From Euonymus europaeus (lineage: Eukaryota > Streptophyta > Magnoliopsida > Celastrales > Celastraceae), in contig OY756973.1 in the NCBI GenBank assembly GCA_963580455.1, forward strand, positions 124,001-188,000: DNA of 64,000 nucleotides. Direction: 5' to 3'. Made by a program: the position numbers and the translations under genes. Positions 26,001 to 36,022 of the stretch are shown here, piece after piece; the stretch's first letter is position 1, and each line of letters begins with the position of its first letter. The notes beneath the pieces are model-generated. The model was not told the origin of the DNA. It saw only the letters and a list, made by a program, of their open reading frames with translations, and searched no databases.

Positions 26001-27177
26001 AACTCCGTAAAAGAAACCGTGATCTTATATACGAGAATCCCAGACGCCAAGGAAGGAAAGAGCGGATAGCGGACGCTTGCGGTTGCCGCTCTATCTATTC
26101 TGTTAGTTCCATAGCCTACTACTAGTCGGATAGGAACAACTAACTGCCTAGCTACAAGAAGAGAGCTACGAGCTAATAGCTAATAGTACCGGAAGCTACC
26201 TAAGAACCGAGCTACTAGGAAAGAAGACAGCTAGCAGCTAGGATAGGAACTCTAAACTAGCTACTAGAGGAAGTAAAGCTACTAACAGAGCTCAAAGCAG
26301 ATAATAAATCGGAAGAGACAGACGCAAGGAAGATCAGAGGCCAGAGGAGGTGCTATTGCCCTCTCGTCCTAGCAGCCGATCACTCACTAATAGCTACTAC
26401 CAGGAGGAGAGGAATTCTTAAACCTAGTACTGACTCTCGTCTGGAATGGGAGGGCGGGTTGAAGAAGTCCTTATGGAGCTGGGAGCCCAGTTAAGTCAGA
26501 TTATTCCCTTGAACAAACCAACTCCATAGGGAAGGGAAGGCAAAGCAAACTCACTTGGTAAGCTCATTGGTTTAGCATCCACTTCAGACCTTTTGATAGC
26601 AGACCTTTCGTTACATCTATCGACATTAAGAGAAAATAAAATAAAGGCTGGAATTGGGCAATTGTCATCAATCAATATCTAAGAGACCTGCGCGTATGGA
26701 AAACCTAGAAATCAACTTGCTTCAATCCGATCTACGACCAACCTTGCTTGCTCTATCCCTACAGGGAACAACAAGGAATATGCCCCTCAGGGTTAACGAA
26801 AGTGCCCTTGCGCCCTATCCGACTACAAGAACAATCACCGCTCCCAGCTAAGACATTCTCTTCTGGCCTTCTCTTCTATAGCTCTCACTCAATAGATCTT
26901 ATTTGTTTAATTCATTCCTATCGCCCTAGAAAGGGGAGCTACTATCAAGAGCTGGCTAGATCGAATTCGTTCTAATGCATTCTGTATTGCTCTAAACCTA
27001 CAGGCAAGACCCTTAAGCTCGTACCTATATATAAAGGATAACCTCGTAAAGTGATTGATGACTCAACCTTGAGTGATCCAGCAGCAGTAGCTAACTGACA
27101 ACACGAAGTGCCATATCCCAATTTAGGAAGAGGAAACCCTCCTAGCTATTCCCTCTTTACCAGCCAGACGAGCTAAT
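17001..27177. other. Long spacer without recognisable genes
   Basis: Ten kilobases without a recognisable mitochondrial, plastid or RNA gene. Much of it is purine-rich on the plus strand from about 17 to 24 kb. Open frames are short. The longest is a minus-strand frame of 129 codons at 23939-24328 with no family motif. Several short frames are rich in Ser, Thr, Ala and Glu (for example 17859-18059, 19255-19506, 21708-21950 and 25538-25843). Interspersed GAATCAGCTGCT-type motifs occur at 23205 and near 25521. Confidence 0.55.
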
Positions 27178-28355
27178 TGGTTATGAAGACTCTATTCATC
27201 CAGACTATTTGTGTAAGCTTTCAAAGGCTCTCTATGGACTCAACTCAAACAGGCTTTGATAAATTCAGCACAGCACTACTAACATTAGATAGTAGTTCAG
27301 CTAGATCACACCTTATTTGTTTGTCAAGCGCTCTCAGGTATATCCATCCTTTCCATTGAAGTTTTCATAATAAAAATGAAATCAATATTACCATTACCGG
27401 CAATGATTCTGCTGCTATTCATCAAACGAAGCAACATCTTGGCAAGCAGTTTCATATGAAAGATCGTGGTCCTCTAACCGGGATTGAAGTTTTTCGGTCT
27501 CCGGGTATGCATCTAACTTAGCAGAAGTATGCCATGGATCTTCTAATCTAAGTCGCCATGGAATGCTTCACAGCTTGCCCTGTGTGACTCCAGCTTAATG
27601 CCAAGCTGTATTCTCATGATGGTGAGCTGCTATCAGATCCATCGGCCTATACTATAGGAGTATGTATGGTGGGTGGTCTCCAGTACTTCACTCTGCCTCG
27701 CCCAGAGATTTCGTTTGCTGTTGGACTTGTAGACAAGCTCCTCGGGTCTCTCATTTAGTAGCTGCTAAACTTTGAGATATCTCAAGTACTATTCTGGAAA
27801 CCTTGCCATTACTCCCTATCCCTATTCTATTAGTCAAGCTTGGCAACCTCTACCTCTTAAAGCAGAAGTAAGGTATTAATGCTGGTGATGTTACAGATCG
27901 TCGCTCCACTACTGGCTTTTGCGTTTTCTTCGGTGACTCTCAACTATCTTGGAAGAGCAAGAAAGAGACGGTGGGTGCTCGCTCTAGTGCAGAAGCCGAG
28001 TAAAGGGCTCTTGCTGATACTACATCAGAGATTCTTTTGTTGCGATGGTTACTAAAAGAAATGGGAGTCACTTTTTCTGGGCCTACTATTATCTTTTTTT
28101 TGTGAGAACAAGAGTGCTATCCAAATAGCACACAATGATGTGTTGCATGAGCGAAACAAAACATATCGACCTTACTCACTCTTAGGGCACTTCGTTCGCC
28201 ATCACTTTTGACAGGGTTCAATGCCATACATTTCCTCAGAGCTTCAGATTGCGGATCTTCTTACGAAGTCCCACATCACTGTGGAATTCAAATCAAATAC
28301 TTAGTACCCAAACTCCAGATGTTATCCCTTGAGGCATCTTGAGCTTGAGGGGGGG
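27178..28355 (+). pseudogene. Ty1/copia RT, RNase H and polypurine-tract relic
   Basis: This is the 3' half of a copia-type polyprotein, heavily broken. In order it reads YLCKLSKALYGLN (RT), ITGNDSAAIHQTKQHLGKQF and the MKDRGPL region, QKYAMDLL, MVGGLQYFTLPRPEISFAVG, then the RNase H block [48 protein letters not shown] and NKSAIQIAHNDVLHER. The RT catalytic YVDD site is not preserved; the place where it belongs reads NEINITITG. Frameshifts and stops are frequent throughout, including in RNase H. A G-rich polypurine tract at 28347-28355 follows the end of the frame, and TGAGCTGTGC right after it could begin a decayed 3' LTR whose far end I cannot define. It is a nuclear element inserted in or transferred to organellar DNA. 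Confidence 0.9.
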
Positions 28356-30310
28356 TGAGCTGTGCATTGGGGCAGAGGCTTCTCTGTTCCCCTCTCCCCC
28401 GTGACTCCTGCTTGTTTCTTACTTTAGTTGCTCGGTGATTGGGTTTTTTGTTGGTTGTTGCGGTTTCCTTGCATTTCCTTGCTCGGTGGTTGCTCTGGCT
28501 TCTGTGATTCTTTTGGTTTTCAATTTGTTTAGAGTCTCTTCTTCTAGTATGATTTAGAGGTTGACCTTTTGGAGTGTAGTACTGGGTTAATGAGTTTTTT
28601 TATGTGAATTGCGGGGAGCCGCAATTGATGAATTGAGAATGGGTAGATCTACAGGCTCGGGCAGCCTTGCGAAGATGCCCTTGAAAGATTTTATGAATCT
28701 CCTTCGGACCCTCTTCCCTACGGTCGAGATATTAATAACGTTGGTCGAGTGATTCTATACCTCTCCCTATTCGCTTAGGTCGAGCTGCTTCGCTCCTCTT
28801 CATAGACACATGTGGAATCCGTCCCTTTCAGCCCCTGAACCTAATGAATCTGTTTGGTACGCGGAGGCTTCTCCTTCCCCTGAAATCGGCCGTAAACAGA
28901 CACTGCTTGAAGACAAGAAAGGTTGGGACAAAGACCTCTCTTTCAAATCTCGTAGGAAGTGGAAAGGAAGTAGCTTGTGCTTGGCGTGCTCGCGAGCTCC
29001 GAAGCGGATGAAAGATTGAATTAACCTCGGGAACTCGTGAAAGCAGTTTCACTAATGGCCGAAGTCCTTCTTCGCGCACAGCCAGACCTTCTGCTCGATT
29101 CTTTCTTGCGGAAGAAGGCTGGAATCTCTCTCTCCCAGAATGTGATCTCTTTCTCTTCACTCCCCCTCCCCGACTTCCATTGAAGTAAGGGCGGGTTCTC
29201 TCCTTGCCGAATTTCGCTTCTGATCTTTCTCTGAGTCTCTATTTCGTTACCTTCTACTACCCCTTTTACCTATTTGAGTAGGATCCTTAGTAGGAAACCC
29301 GCCTTCCTTAGTCGAAAATATGAAACCGCTGGGACTGAGGTCTTTAGGAGGGATCTCCAGGCTATTTCCTTAGCTGGCATAAGGAAGTCTGATCAAAACA
29401 AAGTAGCTGCTGGTCTACAGCTCCTTTCCTAGAAGTAGCTCGTGCCTTAGCATCAGCGAGAAATACTTCCATCGAGAGAGGATCAGAAGCGCGGGCTCGA
29501 CTACAGAAAGGGAGAGGAAGAATAGGGGGGCAACTATATATATCCTCCAACCTTTCTTCTTTCCGGGTTAGAACCATTCCATTGGCCTTTGGTTTAAGGT
29601 GCAATGCTTTTTTCTTTTAGCGGGGAGAAGGCTTTCTCACCATCCATTGCCACAGGGTCTTATTGGTAGGGTCAGCCTTTTACTAATTCTAAAAGTTTAA
29701 TACTAAGTCCCGCAGGACCGAGAAGTGGAGGAAGGCGAGAGGAGCACACCTTTCTCTGAACCTTATCTCAGGACATTGGTAAGTCTCAGCTTGTTGACTT
29801 GCTTCTGGCCAGGTATATATTAGATTCTTTGACCGGCTTTGGTCGAGCAACCGCTACATTTCTGGAACGGCCACAGCCTACATAACTCGTCTCCCTCTTT
29901 TCAAGGAAGTGAGTATCAGACCGTATGTAGTTCTCGGTCCTTTTTTTTACAGTTCCTGACAGGTGCTTTTGTGGCTCTTCACTCCAGCCCTGAAGTATTC
30001 TGTGAGCCCAATCTCTTTCCATAAGAATTGCCGGGGGCCCTCCGTTATGAGAGTGAAGTAAGGAAAGAAAAGGGATATACTTCAAAGAAAGCAAAACCAT
30101 TTGAGTCCATAATAACTGAACTAAACTAGTAAAGAATAAACACTTATCTATAATTGTTTTTGCTACTTAATTTATTTTTGAATTCATTTAAACTCTCAAG
30201 TCAAGTACGACCTGAACAAAGTAATAAATTTCGCGTTCTTTTCTACGTAGGTGCTGGATGCTATGAAGAAGTATAAGAATGATAGTTCTATCATTTTGAG
30301 AAAGATTGAG
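28356..30310. other. Spacer, possibly starting with a decayed LTR
   Basis: The first few hundred bases may be the 3' LTR of the preceding copia relic, since they start with TG directly after the polypurine tract. I find no second LTR copy to confirm this. The rest holds only short unrecognised frames, the longest being a 110-codon minus-strand frame at 28828-29160. Confidence 0.4.
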
Positions 30311-30445
30311 AATGGAACCAGTTCGCTTGACAAGATCTCCTTCTTTAATAGCGGTATCACTACCAAAGACAACAATCCCTACATTCTCATTCTCAAGATT
30401 CAAGGCTATTCCTTTCACACCGCTGGCAAATTCAACCACTTCCCC
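30311..30445 (-). pseudogene. atp1: 45-codon internal fragment of mitochondrial atp1
   Basis: On the minus strand this segment encodes [20 protein letters not shown], then [16 protein letters not shown] and DLVKRTGSI. That is the N-terminal beta-barrel part of the mitochondrial F1 ATP synthase alpha subunit. It is an uninterrupted 45-codon stretch of a protein of about 507-510 residues, and the only difference I notice from memory is a Met-to-Val change near its start. Similarity stops sharply at both ends: Ile at 30311 is followed by unrelated sequence, and the other end abuts the start of a retrotransposon polymerase on the opposite strand. It lies inside a longer minus-strand frame (30188-30697) that reads through unrelated sequence, so it is a fragment, not a gene. 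Confidence 0.93.
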
Positions 30446-30670
30446 AGATGCAAAGCCTGTCAAGCAGCGACTCAGAAGAGAGAGAGCACAGTGGTCCATG
30501 CAGATCAAACAAGAGATAGAAAAGCAGCTGAAAGCCGGGTTCTTGGCAGTGGTTGAGTACCCAGAGTGGTTAGCCAACGTCGTTCCAGTTCCCAAGAAAG
30601 ACGGGGGTATGCATCGACTACCGGGACTTGAACAAGGCCTGTCCCAAGGACGACTTCCCTCTCCCCCACA
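30446..30670 (+). pseudogene. Gypsy RT, N-terminal part
   Basis: This part reads [20 protein letters not shown], then [19 protein letters not shown] and PVPKKDGG in one frame, followed after a frame change near 30612 by [20 protein letters not shown] in another. These are the fingers of a gypsy RT, including the PVPKKDG and DYRDLN motifs. A second frame change near 30695 links it to the next open frame. The similarity begins almost exactly where the atp1 fragment ends. Confidence 0.9.
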
Positions 30671-31633
30671 TTGACATCCTGGTCGACCGCAGAGCACGAG
30701 ATGCTGTCATTTATGGACGGTTTCTCAGGTTACAATCAGATCAAAATGGCTCCGGAGGACATGGAGAAAACAGCATCCGTTTCCCATTGGGGGACCTATT
30801 GTTACAAGGTAATGCCGTTTGGGCTCAAGAACGCGGGGGCCACCTACCAGAGAGTCGCGACCGCCATCCTCCACGACATGATCCACAAGGAAGTGGAAGT
30901 GTACGTGGATGATATGATCGTCAAGTCCAAGAAGCGCCAGGATCATGCGACAGTACTCCGTAAGTTCTTTGAGCGCATCAGGGAATATCGCCTCAGGCTG
31001 AACCCCAAGAAGTGCACATTTGGGGTAACGTCGGGGAAACTGCTCGGTTTCATTGTCAGCCAAAGAGGAATCGAAGTAGACCCCTCCAAAATCAAGGCCA
31101 TCATGGAAATGGGCCCACCCCAGACTGAAAAGGAAGTTAGAGGTTTCCTTGGTCGCATTCAATACATCAGCCGCTTCATAGCCCAACTCACCACTATCTG
31201 TGAACCTATATTCCACCTTCTCCGCAAACACGTCCCAACAACCTGGAACGAAGACTGCCAGACGGCCTTTGACACTATCAAAAAATACCTATCTCAACCA
31301 CCCATCCTTATGCCACCCCGCTCAGGGGCACCCTTTCTTTTATACCTAACCACCACACAAACCACCATGGGAGCCATGCTTGCTCAGTACCTCGAGGAAT
31401 CGAAAAAAGAAAATGCCATATACTATCTGAGTAAGAAAATGACTGAGCTTGAAATTAACCTATCCTCTCTAGAAAAAATGTGCCGAGCTTTAGTCTGGGC
31501 CTGCCAAAAGCTCCGTCATTACCTCCTCTACTATGGGGGTTTGGCTCATTTCCAAAATGGACCCACTCAAATACCTTCTCCAGAAACCTTCCCTCAGCGG
31601 AAAAGCATCCCGATGGATGATAATTCTCTCTGA
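30671..31633 (+). pseudogene. Gypsy RT core and connection RNase H
   Basis: This 320-codon frame holds RT motif A (FMDGFSGYNQI, Asp16), motif B (YKVMPFGLKNAGATYQR, about residues 45-61), the catalytic YVDD (78-81), the thumb (LRLNPKKCTF, GFIVSQRGIEVDP) and the connection/RNase H region (LYLTTTQTTMGAMLAQYLEE, YYLSKKMTE, KLRHYLLYY). The two catalytic Asp residues of YVDD are present. After KLRHYLLYY the true frame is lost: the homology continues in the next frame, with the break at a run of five Gs at 31535-31539, consistent with slippage. The last 32 or so codons are out of frame. Confidence 0.93.
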
Positions 31634-32384
31634 ATTTTACATAAAATTTGTAACCCAGAAATCAATCAAGGGAAGCGTGATTGCTGACCACTTGGCCGCT
31701 TGTCCATCAAACTTCTCAAGTGATGTTAATCCTTACTTTCCTGATGAGGATTTGATGGAAATTCGGGCCGACACCTGGAAAATTAACTTTGATGGGGCAT
31801 CCAACTACCAAGGAAACGGAGTTGGAGTCTTGTTAATATCTCCCAAGGGTTCTCACATCCCCATATCCGTCAAACTTCACTTTGAGGCTACAAACAATGA
31901 AACCGAGTACGAAGCTTGCACTACTGGTCTGGAAGCAGCATTAGAGCTAGGTATCCGGGAGATTGAGGTCTACGGTGACTCAGCTTTGATCATCTACCAG
32001 AAAAAGTTGAAGATTCGAGAAGAAAGGCTGATGCCTTACAGGGATTATCTGGAGGTACTGGTTCAGAGCTTCCGGTCCATAACCTTCACCTTCCTGTCCA
32101 GAACAGAAAAGCGATTCGCCGACGCTCTGGCTACCTTGGCTTCAATGGTTGAGATACCAGAGGGAACTAGGATCAAGCCGTTGGAAATAGAACGGAGAGA
32201 AGCGCCTTCTTACTGCTGCACAGTCGAAAGCACTGAAACTCTGGCTAGTTTGCCCTGGTTCCATGACATCTGGAACTTTCTGAAGTTTGGACAGTATCCA
32301 CCCGTCCGCAGACAGAAAAGCCCTCACCAGGCTCTCCTCTCAGTTCATCGTCTGTGGGGACAGATTGTACAAAAGATCCTTTGA
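31533..32384 (+). pseudogene. Gypsy second RNase H domain, Tat type
   Basis: This 283-codon frame continues the polyprotein from GVWLISKMDPLKYLL through the linker (KSIKGSVIADHLA) into an RNase H fold: INFDGASNYQGNGVGVLL (Asp87), NNETEYEA (Glu125), EVYGDSALI (Asp149) and ADALATLASM (Asp197). All four acidic positions expected of this fold are present. It overlaps the upstream frame by about 100 bp and the downstream frame by about 98 bp because of the frame changes on each side; the change to the integrase frame is near 32304. This additional RNase H is a hallmark of Tat elements. Codons after about residue 257 are out of frame. Confidence 0.92.
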
Positions 32385-32682
32385 CGGCATCCATCTGTTG
32401 TGTGTAGATCAGGTGCAAGCTCAGAGGATAATCGAAGAAATACACGAAGGGGCTGAGGCACCCCATATGAATGGACATATGCTATCCAAGAAGATACTCC
32501 GTCTGGGGTACTTTTGGACCACTATGGAGGCGGATTGCATTGATCATGTGAGGAGATGTCATAAATGTCAGATCTTCTCTAACAAGCAGCGTATGCCACC
32601 AGTTCACCTTTACATGACTTCTCCCTGGCCATTCGCGGTTTGGGGGATAGACATAATTGGCAAGATAACGCCAAAAGCTTAA
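32287..32682 (+). pseudogene. Gypsy integrase, zinc-finger part
   Basis: Homology starts at SADRKALTRLSSQFIVCGD. The integrase zinc finger follows, with His53, His60, Cys91 and Cys94 (EIHEGAEAPH and RRCHKCQIF), then the start of the catalytic core with the first acidic residue, Asp122 (WGIDIIGKI). The frame ends at a TAA at 32680-32682, in the middle of a motif that continues directly in the same frame 21 bp downstream as the next open frame. That stop separates the zinc finger from most of the catalytic core. Confidence 0.92.
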
Positions 32683-32703
32683 AATGGGCATGAGTTCATA
32701 CTG

Positions 32704-33354
32704 GTGGCCATTGACTATTTCACCAAGTGGGTTGAAGCAGCCTCCTTTTCTGTGCTAAACTCCAGAAAAGTAGCTCAGTTCATTCGCACCAATCTGATCT
32801 GCGGATATGGTGTGCCTCAGGAGATCATCTCAGATAACGGAAGCCACTTCAAGGATCACACTGCTCGCCTCCTCGAGAATTACAATATCGGCCATCACAA
32901 AGCATCCACCTACCGACCACAGACTAACGGCGCAGTTGAGGCTGCAAACAAGAACCTGAAGGTTATCATCCGGAAAATGACTGACACCTACAAAGATTGG
33001 GCCGACAAGCTCCCTTTCGTCCTCTGGGGTTACAGAACGTCAATCAGAACTTCTACCGGAGCTACGCCTTATTCTCTGGTCTATGGGATGGAAGCAGTGC
33101 TTCCAGTAGAAATCCCATCTCTCAGGACTATCATGGAAAGTCAGGTGCAAGAAGCTGACTGGGCCCGGAGCCGATACGAGGAACTTATGCTGATAGATGA
33201 GAGAAGGCTGAAAGCCATGTACCACACTCAGGGGTACCAGCGGCGGATAGCCAGGGCTTTTAACAAGAAAGTGAGAACTAGGGGCATCAAGACAGGTGAC
33301 CTGGTCCTCAAAGAAATCCGGGCTCCAGTTCAGGACCCACGGGGCGGTAACTAA
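32704..33354 (+). pseudogene. Gypsy integrase, catalytic core and C-terminal part
   Basis: This 216-codon frame, in the same frame as the preceding one, begins at AIDYFTKWVEA and carries the second and third acidic residues of the integrase triad: Asp44 in IISDNGSHF and Glu79 in NGAVEAANK. The PYSLVYGMEAVLPVEIPS motif and the C-terminal GDLVLKEIRAPVQDPRG motif follow. Similarity stops at GG, two codons before a TAA, just before the part where the usual W-GPY motif would follow. I cannot see the 3' end of the element. Confidence 0.93.
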
Positions 33355-35966
33355 GATCAAAAGGGGGATTGGGATAGGAAAGGAAGGCAGAACAAAGAAA
33401 ACCGCAAAGAAGGGAAACTCTATCCAATGAAACTCCTAGGGCTTCGCAAGGTATTACGGCTGGCAGGGAACTCTCACTAAAGGAAAGATCTTCACTGGAG
33501 ATCAAGTCCAAGAGTTTGCAAATGAACTCCTTCCCTCACTTCGTTCATGATAGTCGGTCAAAGCTGCGTCTGTGCTAGCGGCTAATAGGAGGTCCACGAG
33601 CCCCTAGGGCCCCCGAGCTACGATTCTTCACTACGGCTTATTTTTGAATAGATTGCTAAAAGGAGGTCTGCTTCAATCGACGTTCTCAACCGGCTCATAT
33701 CTTCTTGACGGCCTTAATAGTGCTCTTCTGATTCAAATGTTCTATACTGTCTATTTTACTTTCGTTGGAAAAACCAACGCACTAGAGTCTTAAGTAACTC
33801 AGCGCTCCGAAAAGAAAGAAGTCACCACTCGGGCAAGAGCACGGCCGGCTCCCTTTTCTTTTTTTCAAGTAAGAAAGCTAGTCTTCGAAACAGAAGGGCA
33901 TACGTCGTAGCTACTCTTCCTACCCGGATTGACTGACTGACTGACTGTACCGACTGACCGACCAAAGGAGTCTTTTGCTGCTCCTGTGCTTACTACCAGA
34001 AAGGAAAAACTACTCGCCGAAGGCTCACTCGTAGCTACCCTATAAGATAAGAGTTTTATTCTTCCTCTCTATTCTACTTAGACCCGACAAAAGCATAACA
34101 TTTCCCTACTCTAAATATAGCCTCTCCGAGAGAGTTCGTACCGTCCAGGTATACTCTCTAGCTCTCCGCCATCAGAGAATCAAAGCTTTGAGTAAGTTTC
34201 TCTCGCTGCTTCTCAGCATCTGCCAGTTCTTTCTTATCTTGACTCATGGCGTCCTCCTTCATTATAGTCCTCCTCAACAGCAACAGAAATAGTGATAAAG
34301 AATGAGAGATGAAGCTCAGTCGAACTGATAAGAAAAGAGATCAAACTGAGAATCTCACTCCCTGGAGTGAGCAAAAAACAGGATTGAATCCCGAGTGTTA
34401 GGCGTCAGGTTCGACGTAGTTGACTCTTATGCTTGTCTCAAAGCAAAGGTCTTCGCTCCTCTCTCCGTCCACCTTTTCGGCTTAGGCCGGCTCAAAAGGC
34501 GGCGGCGGCGGATCCGTACTCATAGTTGAGTGAAGAAGTCCCTGTCCATGGCAGGTGAAGGATCCACTCAGTCAAAGTGGTTTCGGTCGGTGAGAAAGAA
34601 GAAAGAAATATTCAATGAAAGTTAAAGTCTCATTCCTCAGGGACAATCCAAAGGAAAGATTCAGCGGTAATATCGGGAGTACTCACTGTAGGCCAGTTGT
34701 TAGCAACTTCGGTCGGGTTCTATTTCATCCTCCGCCTTTGAGCAAATATACTTCTTTTCTCAGGCGACGACAAAGAAATGCTTTAGAGCAATAGCAATTC
34801 GCTGATTTGAGCAAGACGAACCAACAAGGTTTCTTTCTTCAACAAGAGGAAGCCGAACTTCGAATCCATTAGAAAGTTCCCTCACCGCACCCCGACCCGA
34901 AAGTTCTCAAATAGGCTGGTTTCAGTCCAATCCAGTGAGTATGCCAATTCGCTTGAAAGCCTCAGGTTTTTTATATCTTCCATTTCATAAGAAAATCTTC
35001 CGTCGTAGTTCGTTCCATAAGCAGTTCGTTCTGCTGGGATTGATTCTAGTTCTAGTCTTCCTGTTGCTGAAACTATCATTCAAACGGGATTTCTTTCCTA
35101 AGCAACATCTCAATGTGAGTTGTTCATTCTATTTTCTTTGATTTTGAACTGATTTGATTGAGACTTTCGTCTTTCTCCTTCGCTTCCACCAACTTCATCT
35201 TGACTTGAGAGAGCGACTCGTTGTCTTTGCCCACGTCATCTCATCTATCTATGTTCTTTCTTGTCTCTTTCGCGGGCCTACGATTGTTATGAAATCGCCT
35301 TGGACAGAGACTTCCCGGTGAGCTACTCTCTATCGTTCTTAACCTTCGCTAACAACCTTCTTCCTTTCCTGGTCTTTCATTTCTCACTCTGAACGAGATG
35401 AGCCGGAAAAAACACTTTGCACCTTACCGAATCGATTCTAGCTACTTTTCGGAGATTGAGTAGGCCCTTTCTCCGAGCTCAATTGGTCTATCCCTTTTCT
35501 TGCTTTCCCTAGTCCCTGACTCACAAGTAGTACATTTAGAAAGAATAGATATCCCGCTTAACCTTTCGTAGCTGACTTGAGTCCCTCAAAACTCATTCGA
35601 TTGCTCGTGACGGATAGATACATATGGGGTTTCGCTATTGAAGTGAGTCTTTGTCCGAGATGCATGTGTTCAAGTTATTCTTCTATTTCACCTGAGATAA
35701 GGTGATCAACTTGCCCGTCCATGAGATTTGACAGACCGGCGTAGTAAGAATAAAATAGTAATTCCCAACCTCCGATACAAATCAAACTCCCTACCTATGC
35801 CAAGGCTGTTTTGGTACCACATGTCGATGGTTTCTATTAATGTAATTCCCCCCTTTGGTCTTTTATTCAAGCTCCTTAGGTTTAGGTGCGGTGCCTTATG
35901 TACCTTTTGGCCGATACCGGTCCAGCCTGCAAGAAAGCGACCGGCGGGGCTTCCCTCCGCTTCTAG
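33355..35966. other. Spacer downstream of the gypsy remnant
   Basis: No gene is recognised. A short GACT microsatellite (four units) lies at 33931-33946. Two opposed short frames at 34882-35141 are unrecognised; the plus-strand one has a hydrophobic stretch (LLGLILVLVFLLLKL) that could span a membrane, but this is weak evidence. Confidence 0.5.
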
Positions 35967-36022
35967 CGATCTTGCGCCATATGTAACCCAAGAGTGAGAC
36001 ATGGCAAAGGGCGGCCCGAAAT
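35967..36022 (+). pseudogene. rrn5: Degenerate 3' half of mitochondrial 5S rRNA
   Basis: The segment contains CG-TCTTGCGCCATATGTA (with one extra A after CG), then GAGACATGG, CAAAG and CCCGAAAT in the order in which they occur in the 3' half of plant mitochondrial 5S rRNA as I remember it. The piece between the first and second blocks is shorter than usual and diverged, there is an insertion before CCCG, and the 5' half of the gene (CCGGGCACTACGGTG type) is not present upstream. It is therefore a decayed fragment. A 122-codon minus-strand frame (35706-36074) covering it is probably a chance opening. Confidence 0.5.

Larger units (their letters stand above)
30446..33354 (+). mobile_element. 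Ty3/gypsy retrotransposon polymerase region, Tat type
   Basis: A 2.9-kb remnant of a plant Ty3/gypsy element keeps RT, a connection/RNase H domain, a second RNase H domain and integrase in the usual order. The second RNase H after the first is typical of the Tat lineage as I know it. No gag, protease, LTR, primer-binding site or polypurine tract is seen. The remnant starts abruptly at the atp1 fragment and stops just past the integrase core. Damage is modest: frame changes near 30612, 30695, 31535-31539 and 32304, and one stop at 32680-32682. Most domains keep their catalytic residues, so the sequence is much less decayed than the copia relics and may have arrived later. It cannot move by itself. 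Confidence 0.95.

Noticed and set aside
30188..30697. 169-codon minus-strand open frame as a chimeric atp1 gene
   Set aside because: Only the central 45 codons are atp1. The rest is the antisense of gypsy RT on one side and unrelated spacer on the other.
30725..31231. 168-codon minus-strand open frame
   Set aside because: It is the antisense shadow of the gypsy RT coding strand, which has clear motifs.
33931..33946. GACT microsatellite
   Set aside because: It has only four units. It is too short to treat as more than a minor slippage tract.
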